From positions 1 through 64,000 of the forward strand of contig URCB01000002.1 in NCBI GenBank assembly GCA_900546255.1: 64,000 nucleotides of DNA, given 5' to 3'. Position 1 is the stretch's first letter. Each line of letters opens with the position of its first letter. This document shows, piece by piece, positions 52,912 to 61,092 of the stretch. Below the pieces are notes generated by a model, which worked only from the letters and a program-made list of their open reading frames with translations, made no database searches and had not been told where the DNA came from. This stretch comes from an uncultured Eubacteriales bacterium. GTDB lineage: Bacteria > Bacillota > Clostridia > Oscillospirales > Oscillospiraceae. Made by a program: the position numbers and the translations under genes.

Positions 52912-54204
52912 TCAGCGAGAATAGAGGGCCTCGGCGGCGGCGCCGGTGGGGAGCATATTCTCGCCATAGCATAGCGTGACGGAAAGGCCCAGGGTGTCCC
53001 GCAGGTAGGTCTGTACCTGGTGTTCCCATGCGGCCTTCACCGGGGGGAAGGAAAAGGCGGCGCCGTGCAGGCCTACGCAGGCCGGCGCCTTGGGATCCCG
53101 TCCGGCCCCTACGAACTGGAGGACCGAGGCCAGGCCCACGCACAGAAGTTTGGCGGCCCGGTCCAGGACGGCCTGCCCCACGGCCAGGCCGACTTCCCGG
53201 TCCTCTGGCTCCCGGCAGAAGTGGGCTAGGGTGTCTCCTTTTTCTGGGTCGGTGAGAAACTCGGCCAGGGTATCCAAGTCCAGCCACCGCAGGGAGAGCA
53301 CATCCCGGCTGCACCCGAAGGAGAGGAGTTTGGCCTCGGCGGCCTTGATCATCACCAGCCGGTAGACCTCCCCCAGGTAGTCGGTGGAGACCATCTTTAG
53401 ATAGAGATCTTTGCCAGGGGCATAGCTGTCCCGGTCCTTGGAGAAATCCACCTGGCCGAAGGGGACGCACTGGGCCTGGGAAAGTCCGCTGTCAAACAGC
53501 ATTAGGTCCCCAGGGATGCCGCGCCACCGCAGGACGATGCTGCCCGGGGCGGCGAAGCCAACATCGACGCTGCTGCCCCAGGTAAGGCCCACGTACCGGC
53601 TGCATCCCGGCTGCTGGACCCCAGCGGCCAGCAGGACGGCGTCGGGCTCGCTCACCAACGTCATGGGAAGGGGGGGACATCCCCGGTCCAGTAACTCAGC
53701 CTGCAAAGCGGCCAGCACGGGCTGCTGGGAGAACTCCGTCACCGTCATGGTGCCAGGGAAGCGGCGGATGATGCCGTCTCCCTTCCCGTCAAAGTCCACG
53801 GGGAAGGGCAGGCACAGGGCCAAGGCCTGGGCCTGGTCCAGCAGGGGCTGGATCAGCTCCGCCACGGCGTAGATCAGGTCGGCCAGGGGGGCGGGATAGT
53901 CCCGGCCGGGGACAGGGAAGCTGTCCTGGCTGGTGCACTGAGCCTGGCCGCCGCGGAAGGTCACCAGGCTTACCCGGACTTCCTGGTCATCCACCTCGGC
54001 CACCGCAACGGGCACACCGTCGGCCAGGGCACCGAAGGGCTTAGAAAAGGTGGGAAGCATGGGGATGGAACTCTCCCCCCCGTAAAGGGAGATACGCATT
54101 TGGGAGAGAAAGAGTTGGGTCAAAGTGGGCCCGTCTAAGGTATCTGGGGTCATGCTGTTGGCCCGAAGGAGATTGGTCAACGCTTGTTGGGTGGTTTGCT
54201 TCAT
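52912..54204 (-). CDS. Degenerate hexokinase-like protein
   Basis: The 430-residue protein aligns by eye over its whole length with clostridial hexokinases: SSIPMLPTF near residue 45, FPVDFDGKGDGIIRRF near 134, and YLKMVSTDYLGEVYRLV near 265. The catalytic parts are changed. The ATP loop (normally DxGGTNxR) reads EVDDQEVR at 70-77, the catalytic Asp segment (LLNDTVA) reads LVSEPDA at 183-189, and phosphate loop 2 reads TWGSS at 208. It is therefore probably not a sugar kinase and may be a sensor or scaffold. First gene of the operon; promoter at 54265-54293. Confidence 0.7.
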   Translation of the reverse strand: MKQTTQQALTNLLRANSMTPDTLDGPTLTQLFLSQMRISLYGGESSIPMLPTFSKPFGALADGVPVAVAEVDDQEVRVSLVTFRGGQAQCTSQDSFPVPGRDYPAPLADLIYAVAELIQPLLDQAQALALCLPFPVDFDGKGDGIIRRFPGTMTVTEFSQQPVLAALQAELLDRGCPPLPMTLVSEPDAVLLAAGVQQPGCSRYVGLTWGSSVDVGFAAPGSIVLRWRGIPGDLMLFDSGLSQAQCVPFGQVDFSKDRDSYAPGKDLYLKMVSTDYLGEVYRLVMIKAAEAKLLSFGCSRDVLSLRWLDLDTLAEFLTDPEKGDTLAHFCREPEDREVGLAVGQAVLDRAAKLLCVGLASVLQFVGAGRDPKAPACVGLHGAAFSFPPVKAAWEHQVQTYLRDTLGLSVTLCYGENMLPTGAAAEALYSR

Positions 54205-54264
54205 GGAATACCTCCTCAGGCAGGGAAGGGAACCCCCTCCCCCGATGGATCAACTTTTATATAT

Positions 54265-54293
54265 AGTATACCATCTTTTCCCCTGCCTGCAAA
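54265..54293 (-). promoter_or_regulatory. Promoter of the hexokinase-like operon
   Basis: Minus-strand TTTGCA (54293-54288), 17-base spacer and TATACT (54270-54265) with an upstream TGG extended -10. Confidence 0.65.
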
Positions 54294-54335
54294 CCCAGCG
54301 GCAGCAAAAAGCCGCACCAAGGCGGGATGTGCGCG

Positions 54336-54370
54336 GAAAAAAAGAGACCGGCCGAAGCCGGTCTCTTTTA
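54336..54370 (-). terminator. Terminator of the iron alcohol dehydrogenase gene
   Basis: AAAGAGACCGGC pairs with GCCGGTCTCTTT; on the minus strand it ends in a long T run. Confidence 0.88.
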
Positions 54371-54400
54371 TGGTTTGCGTATCCCAATCCCTCAGAAGGA

Positions 54401-55561
54401 TTACTTGTCGGCGTACATAGCCTTGTGATACAGGGCCTCTACGTCCTTCACGGTGGTCAGTCTGGGGTTGACGGTGACGTTGCCGCTCTTCATAGCGTCG
54501 ATGGCCATCTGAGGAATCTTGTCCTCGGTGACGCCCACGTCGGCCAGGCAAGCGGGGATGCCCAGATCCTTGTTCAGCTGGCGCAGAGCCTCAACCAGCA
54601 TCTCGGGCACGAAGTCGGGGCCGGCTTCCTTGCCGGTGATGTACTGATAGATGTTGGCATAGCGCTCGTCAGCAGCCAGAGCGTTGAACTCGAAGATGGT
54701 GGGCATCAGCACAGCGTTGGCCACACCGTGAGCCACGTGGAAGAAGGCGGACACGGGGTGAGACATAGCGTGGATGTCGCCCAGACGGTTGTTGGCGAAA
54801 GCAATGCCGGCGAAGGTGGAACCCAGCATCATAGCGCAAGCGGCATCGGCATCGTTGCGGCGAGCCACGAACTTACGGATGTTGCCGCCGATGAGCTCCA
54901 TAGCCTTCTCGCCCATAGCCATGGCGAAGGGGTTGGCATCGGTGTTGATGTAGGACTCCATAGCGTGGATCAGAGCGTCAACGCCGCAGGCAGCAGCCAC
55001 GGAGGCGGGAGCGGTCATGATCAGCTCGGGATCCAGAACGGCATAGGTGGGGGAGATTTCGGGGCCCAGGACGGACAGCTTGTAGTTACGAGCTTCGTCG
55101 GTGATAACGGCAGCCACGGTAACCTCGGAGCCGGTACCAGCGGTGGTGGGCACGGCGATCAGGGTGTCGATGGGGCCGGGAACCTTGCCCACGCCTTCAT
55201 AGTCGCCGATGGTGCCGCCGAACTTAGCGACAACGCCGACAGCCTTGGCCACGTCCATGGGGGAGCCGCCGCCCAGAGCGATCAGAGCGGTGCAGCCGTT
55301 GGCCTTGTACTGGGCAGCGCACTCGTCCACGATGGTGGTGGTGGGGTTGGGCAGCACGTCCAGATACTCGCTGTACTTCAGGTCAGCAGCCTTGATGATC
55401 TCGCGGACCTTGTCCACAACGCCGATGGCTTCCAGGCCACGGTCAGAGATCAGCATGACATTGTCAGAGCCAGCGGCCTTCAGGAAGTCAGGCAGCTTCT
55501 TCAGAGCGCCCATGCCGAACTGGCAGTTCTGAGGGATGATAAAACCAAAATCTTTGATCAT
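54401..55561 (-). CDS. Iron-containing alcohol dehydrogenase
   Basis: The 386-residue enzyme is a group III (Fe-dependent) alcohol dehydrogenase. It has the NAD-binding GGGSPMDVAKAVG near residue 97, PTTAGTGSEVT near 138, and metal ligands in DALIHAMESY and FANNRLGDIHAMSHPVSAFFHVAHG near 255-280. It likely reduces aldehydes to ethanol, butanol or a diol; which one is not readable. ATG 55561 is chosen; ATG 55573 touches the GGAAAGG site and is less likely. Codon use (GCT-, GTT-rich) marks high expression. It is a single gene with a promoter, leader hairpin and terminator. Confidence 0.9.
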   Translation of the reverse strand: MIKDFGFIIPQNCQFGMGALKKLPDFLKAAGSDNVMLISDRGLEAIGVVDKVREIIKAADLKYSEYLDVLPNPTTTIVDECAAQYKANGCTALIALGGGSPMDVAKAVGVVAKFGGTIGDYEGVGKVPGPIDTLIAVPTTAGTGSEVTVAAVITDEARNYKLSVLGPEISPTYAVLDPELIMTAPASVAAACGVDALIHAMESYINTDANPFAMAMGEKAMELIGGNIRKFVARRNDADAACAMMLGSTFAGIAFANNRLGDIHAMSHPVSAFFHVAHGVANAVLMPTIFEFNALAADERYANIYQYITGKEAGPDFVPEMLVEALRQLNKDLGIPACLADVGVTEDKIPQMAIDAMKSGNVTVNPRLTTVKDVEALYHKAMYADK

Positions 55562-55601
55562 AGGGAATCGCATCCTTTCCAAATACTCAATGGTTTTATA
55601 C

Positions 55602-55628
55602 GGTTTGCCCACAAAGTATGGGCAAACC
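55602..55628 (-). repeat. Perfect 10-base inverted repeat in the alcohol dehydrogenase leader
   Basis: GGTTTGCCCA and TGGGCAAACC flank a 7-base loop about 10 bases after the expected transcript start. No T run follows, so it is more likely an operator or mRNA 5' stabiliser than a terminator. Confidence 0.65.
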
Positions 55629-55640
55629 ATCTATGGCTTT

Positions 55641-55669
55641 AGTATACCATTGATAAAGGGAACTGGCAA
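55641..55669 (-). promoter_or_regulatory. Promoter of the iron alcohol dehydrogenase gene
   Basis: Minus-strand TTGCCA (55669-55664), 17-base spacer, TATACT (55646-55641) with TGG directly before it (extended -10). Confidence 0.72.
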
Positions 55670-55897
55670 GTTGTAACCAGACGAAAATATGCAACAAGAA
55701 TTAGAAGAGAAAATTGGGCATGTTGTACACATGGACAAAAGGCTGCGGAAATCAAATTGGAAAAAACAAACGATCCCCGTTGTTTTGCTGAAAAGAATTC
55801 CGGGAAACCGGGAAGAATTACAAAAAGGCCCCCTTTTTCAAGGGGGCGGAGCAGGAAAAAGAGGAAGAAAAAGTAAAAACAGAAAGCCCCGCTCTGG

Positions 55898-56060
55898 CCG
55901 TGGGGACCCAATTAAAACCTGCACGAGATGGCAGGTGGGTTGCCTCCGCCAAGTTTCGTTGCTTCCAACTTCCAGCTGAAGCCGGGAGGCCTGCAGTCCA
56001 CAGGGCGAGTGAGCATCCCGTTTAAGAAATGTGGGTTTAAAAGGGTCCAGATTCCACGCA
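55898..56060 (-). ncRNA. ssrS: Probable 6S RNA
   Basis: On the minus strand the sequence folds as a long rod: a closing stem GGACCC..AAACC with GGTTT..GGGTCC, a large bubble whose 5' side is about 32 unpaired bases and whose 3' side holds a small hairpin CCTGC/GCAGG, then a long upper stem (GTGG..GGCCTCC with GGAGGC..CCCAC). This is the layout of Gram-positive 6S RNA, which binds housekeeping RNA polymerase. A T-rich stretch follows the 3' side. I have no sequence match, only the fold, and ends are approximate. Confidence 0.6.
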
Positions 56061-56119
56061 CCGAGCAGGGCGCCTGATTGTGTCATGTATGGGGAGCGGT
56101 GAGGTGGGAAGAGAGGGGA

Positions 56120-56416
56120 TTAGGAGTCCTCCTCATCCTCTTCGGCGAAGAGTTCCTTCATGAATTCCTCATAGACGGCATCCATTTCCTCGTCGCTGTC
56201 CAGGGTAGAGAGGATTTCCTCGCCGTTTTCCTGGATGGCTTTTAGAATGACCAAGCCCAGTTCCTCTTCGGGGGTTTCCTCCCCTTCCTGTTCAGCAGGG
56301 AAGAACGCCAGATAGGTTTGGCCGTTCCACTCAATGGTGTCCAGATGTTCCAGTTCGAATTCGTTGCCGTCTTCGTCGGTGACGGTGATAAAATTCCCGC
56401 CGTATTCTTCTTGCAT
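56120..56416 (-). CDS. DUF1292 family small acidic protein
   Basis: The 98-residue product begins MQEEYGGNFITVTDEDGNEFELEHLD and contains YLAFFPAE, the pattern of the DUF1292 family found across Firmicutes (YrzB-like). It is strongly acidic, with a C-terminal tail rich in Glu and Asp. Function is unknown. AAGGAG precedes ATG 56416; upstream in-frame ATGs lack ribosome sites. It faces away from the PBP gene. Confidence 0.85.
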   Translation of the reverse strand: MQEEYGGNFITVTDEDGNEFELEHLDTIEWNGQTYLAFFPAEQEGEETPEEELGLVILKAIQENGEEILSTLDSDEEMDAVYEEFMKELFAEEDEEDS

Positions 56417-56532
56417 AGAGATGGTCTCCTTTGCTGTTCTGTCTGTATTGTACCCTGTCAAAATGAAAAAAGCAAGACCAATGAGACGAAAAGTTTCGGT
56501 AAAGTTTCCTGAAAAACCTCCTTTTCCACGGA

Positions 56533-56560
56533 TAGACAAATTGGAATCCTGTGGTATAAT
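56533..56560 (+). promoter_or_regulatory. Promoter of the PBP gene
   Basis: TAGACA (56533-56538), 16-base spacer, TATAAT (56555-56560) preceded by TGG as an extended -10. A 130-base leader follows. Confidence 0.62.
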
Positions 56561-56690
56561 ACATAGAATAAACGCGGTTTTCCCTTTCTGGCGCAGGCCA
56601 AAGAAGAAAAGCACCCAAACAGAAACGGCCGGCCGCTTCTAGGCAGGAGCGCGTCGGATTCCACGATACAGAACTTTTGGAGGTGTCAAT

Positions 56691-59126
56691 TTGGACCGTA
56701 GAGACACACACGCTTCCGCTGACCGGCGCGACCCGCGGGATGCCCGGGACCGGCGGGGCGCCAGTTCCAAGCGAAAACGGAAAAACCACGGTCGGGGCTT
56801 CAAGGCCGTGATGACCGTTGTGCTGATCCTTGTCATCACCATGGTCATGCTCCTGTGCATGGCAGCCATCTACATTAAAAATGTAATCATTCCTGAGGCA
56901 AGTTTGGAGATGGCGGATTTCAACCCCAACCTGACCAGTACGATGTACTATAAAGATCCCGATACGGGAAACTATGAAGTGATGCAAACCCTATATGGCA
57001 GTGAAAACCGCGTTTGGGTCGATCTCTCTGAGATCCCGAAGAACCTGCAAAACGCCGCCGTAGCCATCGAGGACAAGCGATTCTATGACCACAACGGAGT
57101 GGACTGGGTTCGTACCGCAAAAGCTATCCTGCTGATGTTCACCGGCGGTGACATTCAGGGGGGCTCCACCATCACCCAGCAGCTCATTAAAAATATGACC
57201 GATGACGATGAGGTAACCGTCAAGCGAAAGGTCATGGAGATTTTCCGGGCCCTGGAGTTTGAGAAAAACTACTCCAAAGAGGAAATCTTGGAGGCTTACC
57301 TCAATTATATTTACCTGGGCCAGGGCTGCAACGGGGTATACACCGCAGCGTACACCTACTTTGGAAAGCATGTGTCGGAACTCTCCCTGGCAGAGTGTGC
57401 CAGCTTGATCGCCATTACCAACAACCCCTCTAAGTACGATCCCCTGAGCAAGCGGGAGATCACGGACGCCGAAACCGGCGAGACCAAGACCACGGCGCAG
57501 TACAACAAGGAGCGCCAGGAGTTGATCCTCCAAGCCATGCTGGAGCAGGGGATGATCGCCCAGGAGGAGTACGACCAGGCCGTGGCAGAGGAGCTGGTGT
57601 TCAACACCTCCGGGGACGATGGCGAAAGTGAGAGCACACAGACCACATCCACGGTTTATTCCTGGTATGAGGATCAAGTCATCAACGACGTAATCGATGA
57701 TTTGGTGGCAACCTACGGTTGGTCGGAGACGTATGCCCAAGACATGGTGTTCTCTGGCGGCCTGGAGATCTATACCTGTATGAACCCCGATGTGCAAGCG
57801 GCGGTGGATTCGGTCTATCAAGACCAAAGCAACCTGAACTACACCTCCAGCAGCGGACAGCAGCTCCAGTCGGCCATTACCATTGTGGACAATTCGACCG
57901 GCGAAGTGGTAGCCATGGCCGGCGGGATGGGCGAGAAAACCGTCAGCCGCGGTTTGAACCGAGCCACAGGCAGTTTGCGGCCCCCAGGGTCCTCCATTAA
58001 GCCCTTGTCCGTGTATGCACCGGCCATTGAGCTGAACCTGGTGACCCCCCTGACTGTGGTGGAAGACAGCCCCCACAGCCAAGTGGATGGCAGAGACTGG
58101 CCGGTCAACGCCATCGGCGTCTATAAGGGGGACATGACCGTGTCCCAGGCGGTGAAGGAATCCACCAACACCGTGGCTGTCAAGGTGCTGGACATGGTGG
58201 GGGCAGAAACCAGCTTTAATTTCATGCAGGATAAGTTCCACATTGAGCTGGTCCGCTCCCTCACCAAGAACAACACTACCTATACGGACATTAACCTTGC
58301 CTCTCTGGCCCTGGGTGGCCTGACCCAGGGGGTCAGCACCTACGACATGGCCGCTGCCTACTCTACCTTTGCCCGCCAGGGCACCTATATCGCGCCGAAG
58401 ACCTATACGATGGTCACGGACAACAATGGTCAAGTTCTCCTGCGCAATGAGAGCGAGGAGGAGACCATCCTGGCCGAGCGCACCACCTACTACATCACAG
58501 AGATGCTTCAGCAGGTGGTGACGGGAGGTTCCGGGGCCACCGGTAAGGCCGCCAACTTCAGCGGCCAGGAGATCGCCGGCAAAACCGGTACCACCACCTC
58601 CCGGCGGGACCTGTGGTTTGTAGGCTATACCCCCTATTACACCGCTGCAGTGTGGACGGGGTATGATCAGCAGGAGCGGTTGTCCAGCAGCCTGGGCAAT
58701 CCTTCTACCGGGCTGTGGCGGCAGGTCATGTCGGCCGTTCACCAGAACCTGGCCTATAAGGACTTCACCCAGCCGGATTCCTCCAACCTGCGCACCGTCA
58801 CCTACTGCCTGTCCAGTGGGATGCTGGCCACTTCTGCCTGTGGCAGCAATGTGGCCACGGGTACCTTCTATGCCGACGATGTGCCCACCAGCTCCTGCAC
58901 CTATCATCGCGTAACGGTGCCGACAACGGACCCGGATACCGGTGCTACCGGAGACGGGACTGGCGACAACACCGATTCTGGGACCACCGATCCCGGTACC
59001 GATCCTGGGACGGATACGCCGCCTACCACCGATCCTGGGACCGATCCTACCACGCCTCCGGCAGAAGGAGGCACCGAGACCACTGGCCGGCGCAGGCGGA
59101 ACTACGCCCTTCGCCCCGTCAGTTAG
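56691..59126 (+). CDS. Class A penicillin-binding protein (PBP1A-like)
   Basis: The 811-residue bifunctional murein synthase starts at TTG 56691 behind GGAGGTG. A basic cytoplasmic tail (1-38) and one membrane helix (about 39-63) lead to the glycosyltransferase domain (IEDKRFYDHNGVDW near 125, GGSTITQQLIKN near 155, then LEAYLNYIYLG). The transpeptidase domain follows: PGSSIKPLSVY (SxxK) near 430, STN near 490 and KTGTT near 630. The last 70 residues are a low-complexity Thr/Asp/Pro/Gly tail with DPGTD repeats ending in RRRR. It polymerises and cross-links peptidoglycan outside the membrane. Confidence 0.92.
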   Translation: MDRRDTHASADRRDPRDARDRRGASSKRKRKNHGRGFKAVMTVVLILVITMVMLLCMAAIYIKNVIIPEASLEMADFNPNLTSTMYYKDPDTGNYEVMQTLYGSENRVWVDLSEIPKNLQNAAVAIEDKRFYDHNGVDWVRTAKAILLMFTGGDIQGGSTITQQLIKNMTDDDEVTVKRKVMEIFRALEFEKNYSKEEILEAYLNYIYLGQGCNGVYTAAYTYFGKHVSELSLAECASLIAITNNPSKYDPLSKREITDAETGETKTTAQYNKERQELILQAMLEQGMIAQEEYDQAVAEELVFNTSGDDGESESTQTTSTVYSWYEDQVINDVIDDLVATYGWSETYAQDMVFSGGLEIYTCMNPDVQAAVDSVYQDQSNLNYTSSSGQQLQSAITIVDNSTGEVVAMAGGMGEKTVSRGLNRATGSLRPPGSSIKPLSVYAPAIELNLVTPLTVVEDSPHSQVDGRDWPVNAIGVYKGDMTVSQAVKESTNTVAVKVLDMVGAETSFNFMQDKFHIELVRSLTKNNTTYTDINLASLALGGLTQGVSTYDMAAAYSTFARQGTYIAPKTYTMVTDNNGQVLLRNESEEETILAERTTYYITEMLQQVVTGGSGATGKAANFSGQEIAGKTGTTTSRRDLWFVGYTPYYTAAVWTGYDQQERLSSSLGNPSTGLWRQVMSAVHQNLAYKDFTQPDSSNLRTVTYCLSSGMLATSACGSNVATGTFYADDVPTSSCTYHRVTVPTTDPDTGATGDGTGDNTDSGTTDPGTDPGTDTPPTTDPGTDPTTPPAEGGTETTGRRRRNYALRPVS

Positions 59127-59146
59127 CATCCTTCCCATTCACTTTG

Positions 59147-59181
59147 AAAGGGACTCTGCTTTGGCAGAGTCCCTTTTTGCA
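59147..59181 (+). terminator. Terminator of the PBP gene
   Basis: AAAGGGACTCTGC pairs with GCAGAGTCCCTTTTT. Canonical. Confidence 0.9.
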
Positions 59182-59243
59182 GGAAATGACCGAAACGACG
59201 GCCATTCCTCAGGAAAAACTGTCGTTCAGACAAGTACTTTGGG

Positions 59244-59272
59244 TTGCCATGGAAGGACAGATGTGATAGAAT
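59244..59272 (+). promoter_or_regulatory. Promoter of the ACT-hom-lysC genes
   Basis: TTGCCA (59244-59249), 17-base spacer, TAGAAT (59267-59272). Confidence 0.65.
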
Positions 59273-59315
59273 ATCCCTCGCACCAACCCAAGCGGCGACG
59301 AAATGGAGGCGAACT

Positions 59316-59756
59316 ATGTCCAAGACGCCAAACTATTATATTGTAGAAGCCGATGCGCTGCCGGAGATCTTCCGCAAAGTGGTGGAAGCCCGGCGCATGC
59401 TGGACACGGGGGAGGCCGAAACGGTCAACCAGGCGGTCCAGCTCACGGGGATCAGCCGCAGCGCGTTTTACAAATATCGGGACGCGGTCCGGCCCTTCCA
59501 GGATATGCTCCATGGCCGGATCGTTACCTTTCAAATCATGATGAAGGATGAACCGGGGATCCTTTCCCAGGTTCTGAACTTTTTTGCCGACTCTGGGGCC
59601 AATATCCTCACCATCAACCAGGGCCTGCCCATCAACGGCTGCGCTGTGGTGACGGTGAATGCAGAGACTTCCGGCCTGCGCGGGTCTTTGCAGGAACTGT
59701 TGGCCCAGCTCAACGAGGCAGAGGGGGTTCTCCGGGGGGAGATCCTGGCAGGCTAA
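59316..59756 (+). CDS. ACT domain-containing protein (PheB/UPF0735-like)
   Basis: The 146-residue protein has a short N-terminal helical region with an HTH-like pattern (NQAVQLTGISRSAFYKYRDAV, residues about 38-58) and a C-terminal ACT domain (about 68-140; DEPGILSQVLNFFADSGANI). It matches the PheB/UPF0735 type. ACT domains bind amino acids. It lies 43 bases upstream of homoserine dehydrogenase, which here lacks its own full ACT domain, so a regulatory role on that pathway is plausible but unproven. GGAGGCG precedes ATG. Confidence 0.85.
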   Translation: MSKTPNYYIVEADALPEIFRKVVEARRMLDTGEAETVNQAVQLTGISRSAFYKYRDAVRPFQDMLHGRIVTFQIMMKDEPGILSQVLNFFADSGANILTINQGLPINGCAVVTVNAETSGLRGSLQELLAQLNEAEGVLRGEILAG

Positions 59757-59799
59757 CGGCGCAAGCCATAGAATACAGAACAAAGGATGGAAACAAACC

Positions 59800-60990
59800 A
59801 TGGTAAATGTTGCAATTTTAGGTTTCGGTGTTGTAGGCTCCGGTGTGGCGGAGGTCCTCACCGGCACGGGTGAGGGGATCCACAAGAAAGCAGACGATCT
59901 GCTGGCACTGAAGTATATTTTAGACGTCCGTCAATTTCCGGACAGCCCCTTTGCCGGCTGCTTTGTCCAGGACTTTTCCGTGATTGAAAATGATCCGGAA
60001 GTTCAGGTGGTGGTGGAGACCATCGGGGGCATGGGGGCCGCCTTGGACTTCACAGAACGGGCCCTGAAGGCGGGCAAAAGTGTGGTGACATCGAATAAGG
60101 AACTGGTGGCGACCCACGGCCGCCGGCTGCTGGCCCTGGCGGCAGAGCACCAGGCGGTCTACCTCTTTGAGGCCAGCGTGGGTGGGGGCATCCCCATCCT
60201 GCGCCCCCTCAGTGAGTGCATGGCGGCCAACGCCATTCTGGAGATCTGCGGCATCCTCAACGGTACCGCCAACTATATCTTCACCCGGATGGTCCAAGAC
60301 GGCATCCCCTTTGCGCAGGCCCTGAAGGGGGCCCAGGCCAACGGGTATGCTGAGCAGGATCCCTCCGCCGACGTGGAGGGGAAGGACACCTGTCGGAAGC
60401 TGTGCATCCTCTCCTCCATTGCCTTCGGCTGGCAGCTGCTGCCGGAGCAGGTGCCCACCACCGGCATCACCCAGATTACCTTGGAGGACGAGGCCTATGC
60501 CGCCGCCTGCGGCCGGCGGATTAAGCTGCTGGGCCGGGCCATTGCTCAGGCGGACGGGAAGGTCTGTGCCTATGTGGAACCCCATTTTGTGGGCCAGCAG
60601 GACCCCCTGGCCGGTGTGGAGGATGTGTTCAATGCTATTTTGGTGAAGGGCGATGCCACCGGCGACGTGATGTTCTACGGCAGAGGGGCCGGGAAGCTTC
60701 CCACCGCCAGCGCGGTGGTGGCCGATGTGATTGCCGCTGCCCGGCAGCTGGAGCGGGCCAGCTATCGTCCTTGGAGCCCCAACCGGCCGGAGGCCGTGGT
60801 TTCCCCGGATACCTTGGCCACCCAGTGGTATGTCCGCCTGGCGCAGGGGACGCTGGAAGGGGAGCGGCTGACCATCCCCGGCGCAGCCGAGGGGGAGAGC
60901 GGCTGGCTTACCCCCGCCATGACCCGGCCAGAGCTGGAGCAGCAGCTGGCAGGCAAAGCGGTGCTGGCCGTCATCCGGGTGTTGGACTGA
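59800..60990 (+). CDS. hom: Homoserine dehydrogenase
   Basis: The 396-residue enzyme reduces aspartate semialdehyde to homoserine for threonine and methionine. It has the NAD(P) loop VAILGFGVVGSGVAEVL at residues 3-19, TSNKELVATHG near 103 and the signature GGGIPILRPLSE near 130, then NGTANYIFTRM near 158. Bacillus-type enzymes of about 430 residues end in an ACT domain; this one stops at about 396, so that domain is short or missing. It lies in ACT-protein / hom / lysC order. Confidence 0.93.
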   Translation: MVNVAILGFGVVGSGVAEVLTGTGEGIHKKADDLLALKYILDVRQFPDSPFAGCFVQDFSVIENDPEVQVVVETIGGMGAALDFTERALKAGKSVVTSNKELVATHGRRLLALAAEHQAVYLFEASVGGGIPILRPLSECMAANAILEICGILNGTANYIFTRMVQDGIPFAQALKGAQANGYAEQDPSADVEGKDTCRKLCILSSIAFGWQLLPEQVPTTGITQITLEDEAYAAACGRRIKLLGRAIAQADGKVCAYVEPHFVGQQDPLAGVEDVFNAILVKGDATGDVMFYGRGAGKLPTASAVVADVIAAARQLERASYRPWSPNRPEAVVSPDTLATQWYVRLAQGTLEGERLTIPGAAEGESGWLTPAMTRPELEQQLAGKAVLAVIRVLD

Positions 60991-61092
60991 CGGTTTCTCC
61001 CCCTGGAACATAACATGGGGGAAAGGTGATCTTGAGCAATCTCGTTCCCAATGGCCCGGCGGGGCTGGGCCGTTTGACTGGAGGTATGTGAG

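Noticed and set aside
58930-59100. DNA repeats at the end of the PBP gene as a CRISPR or VNTR locus
   Set aside because: The repetition follows the protein's DPGTD pattern in frame, with short imperfect units and no spacers.
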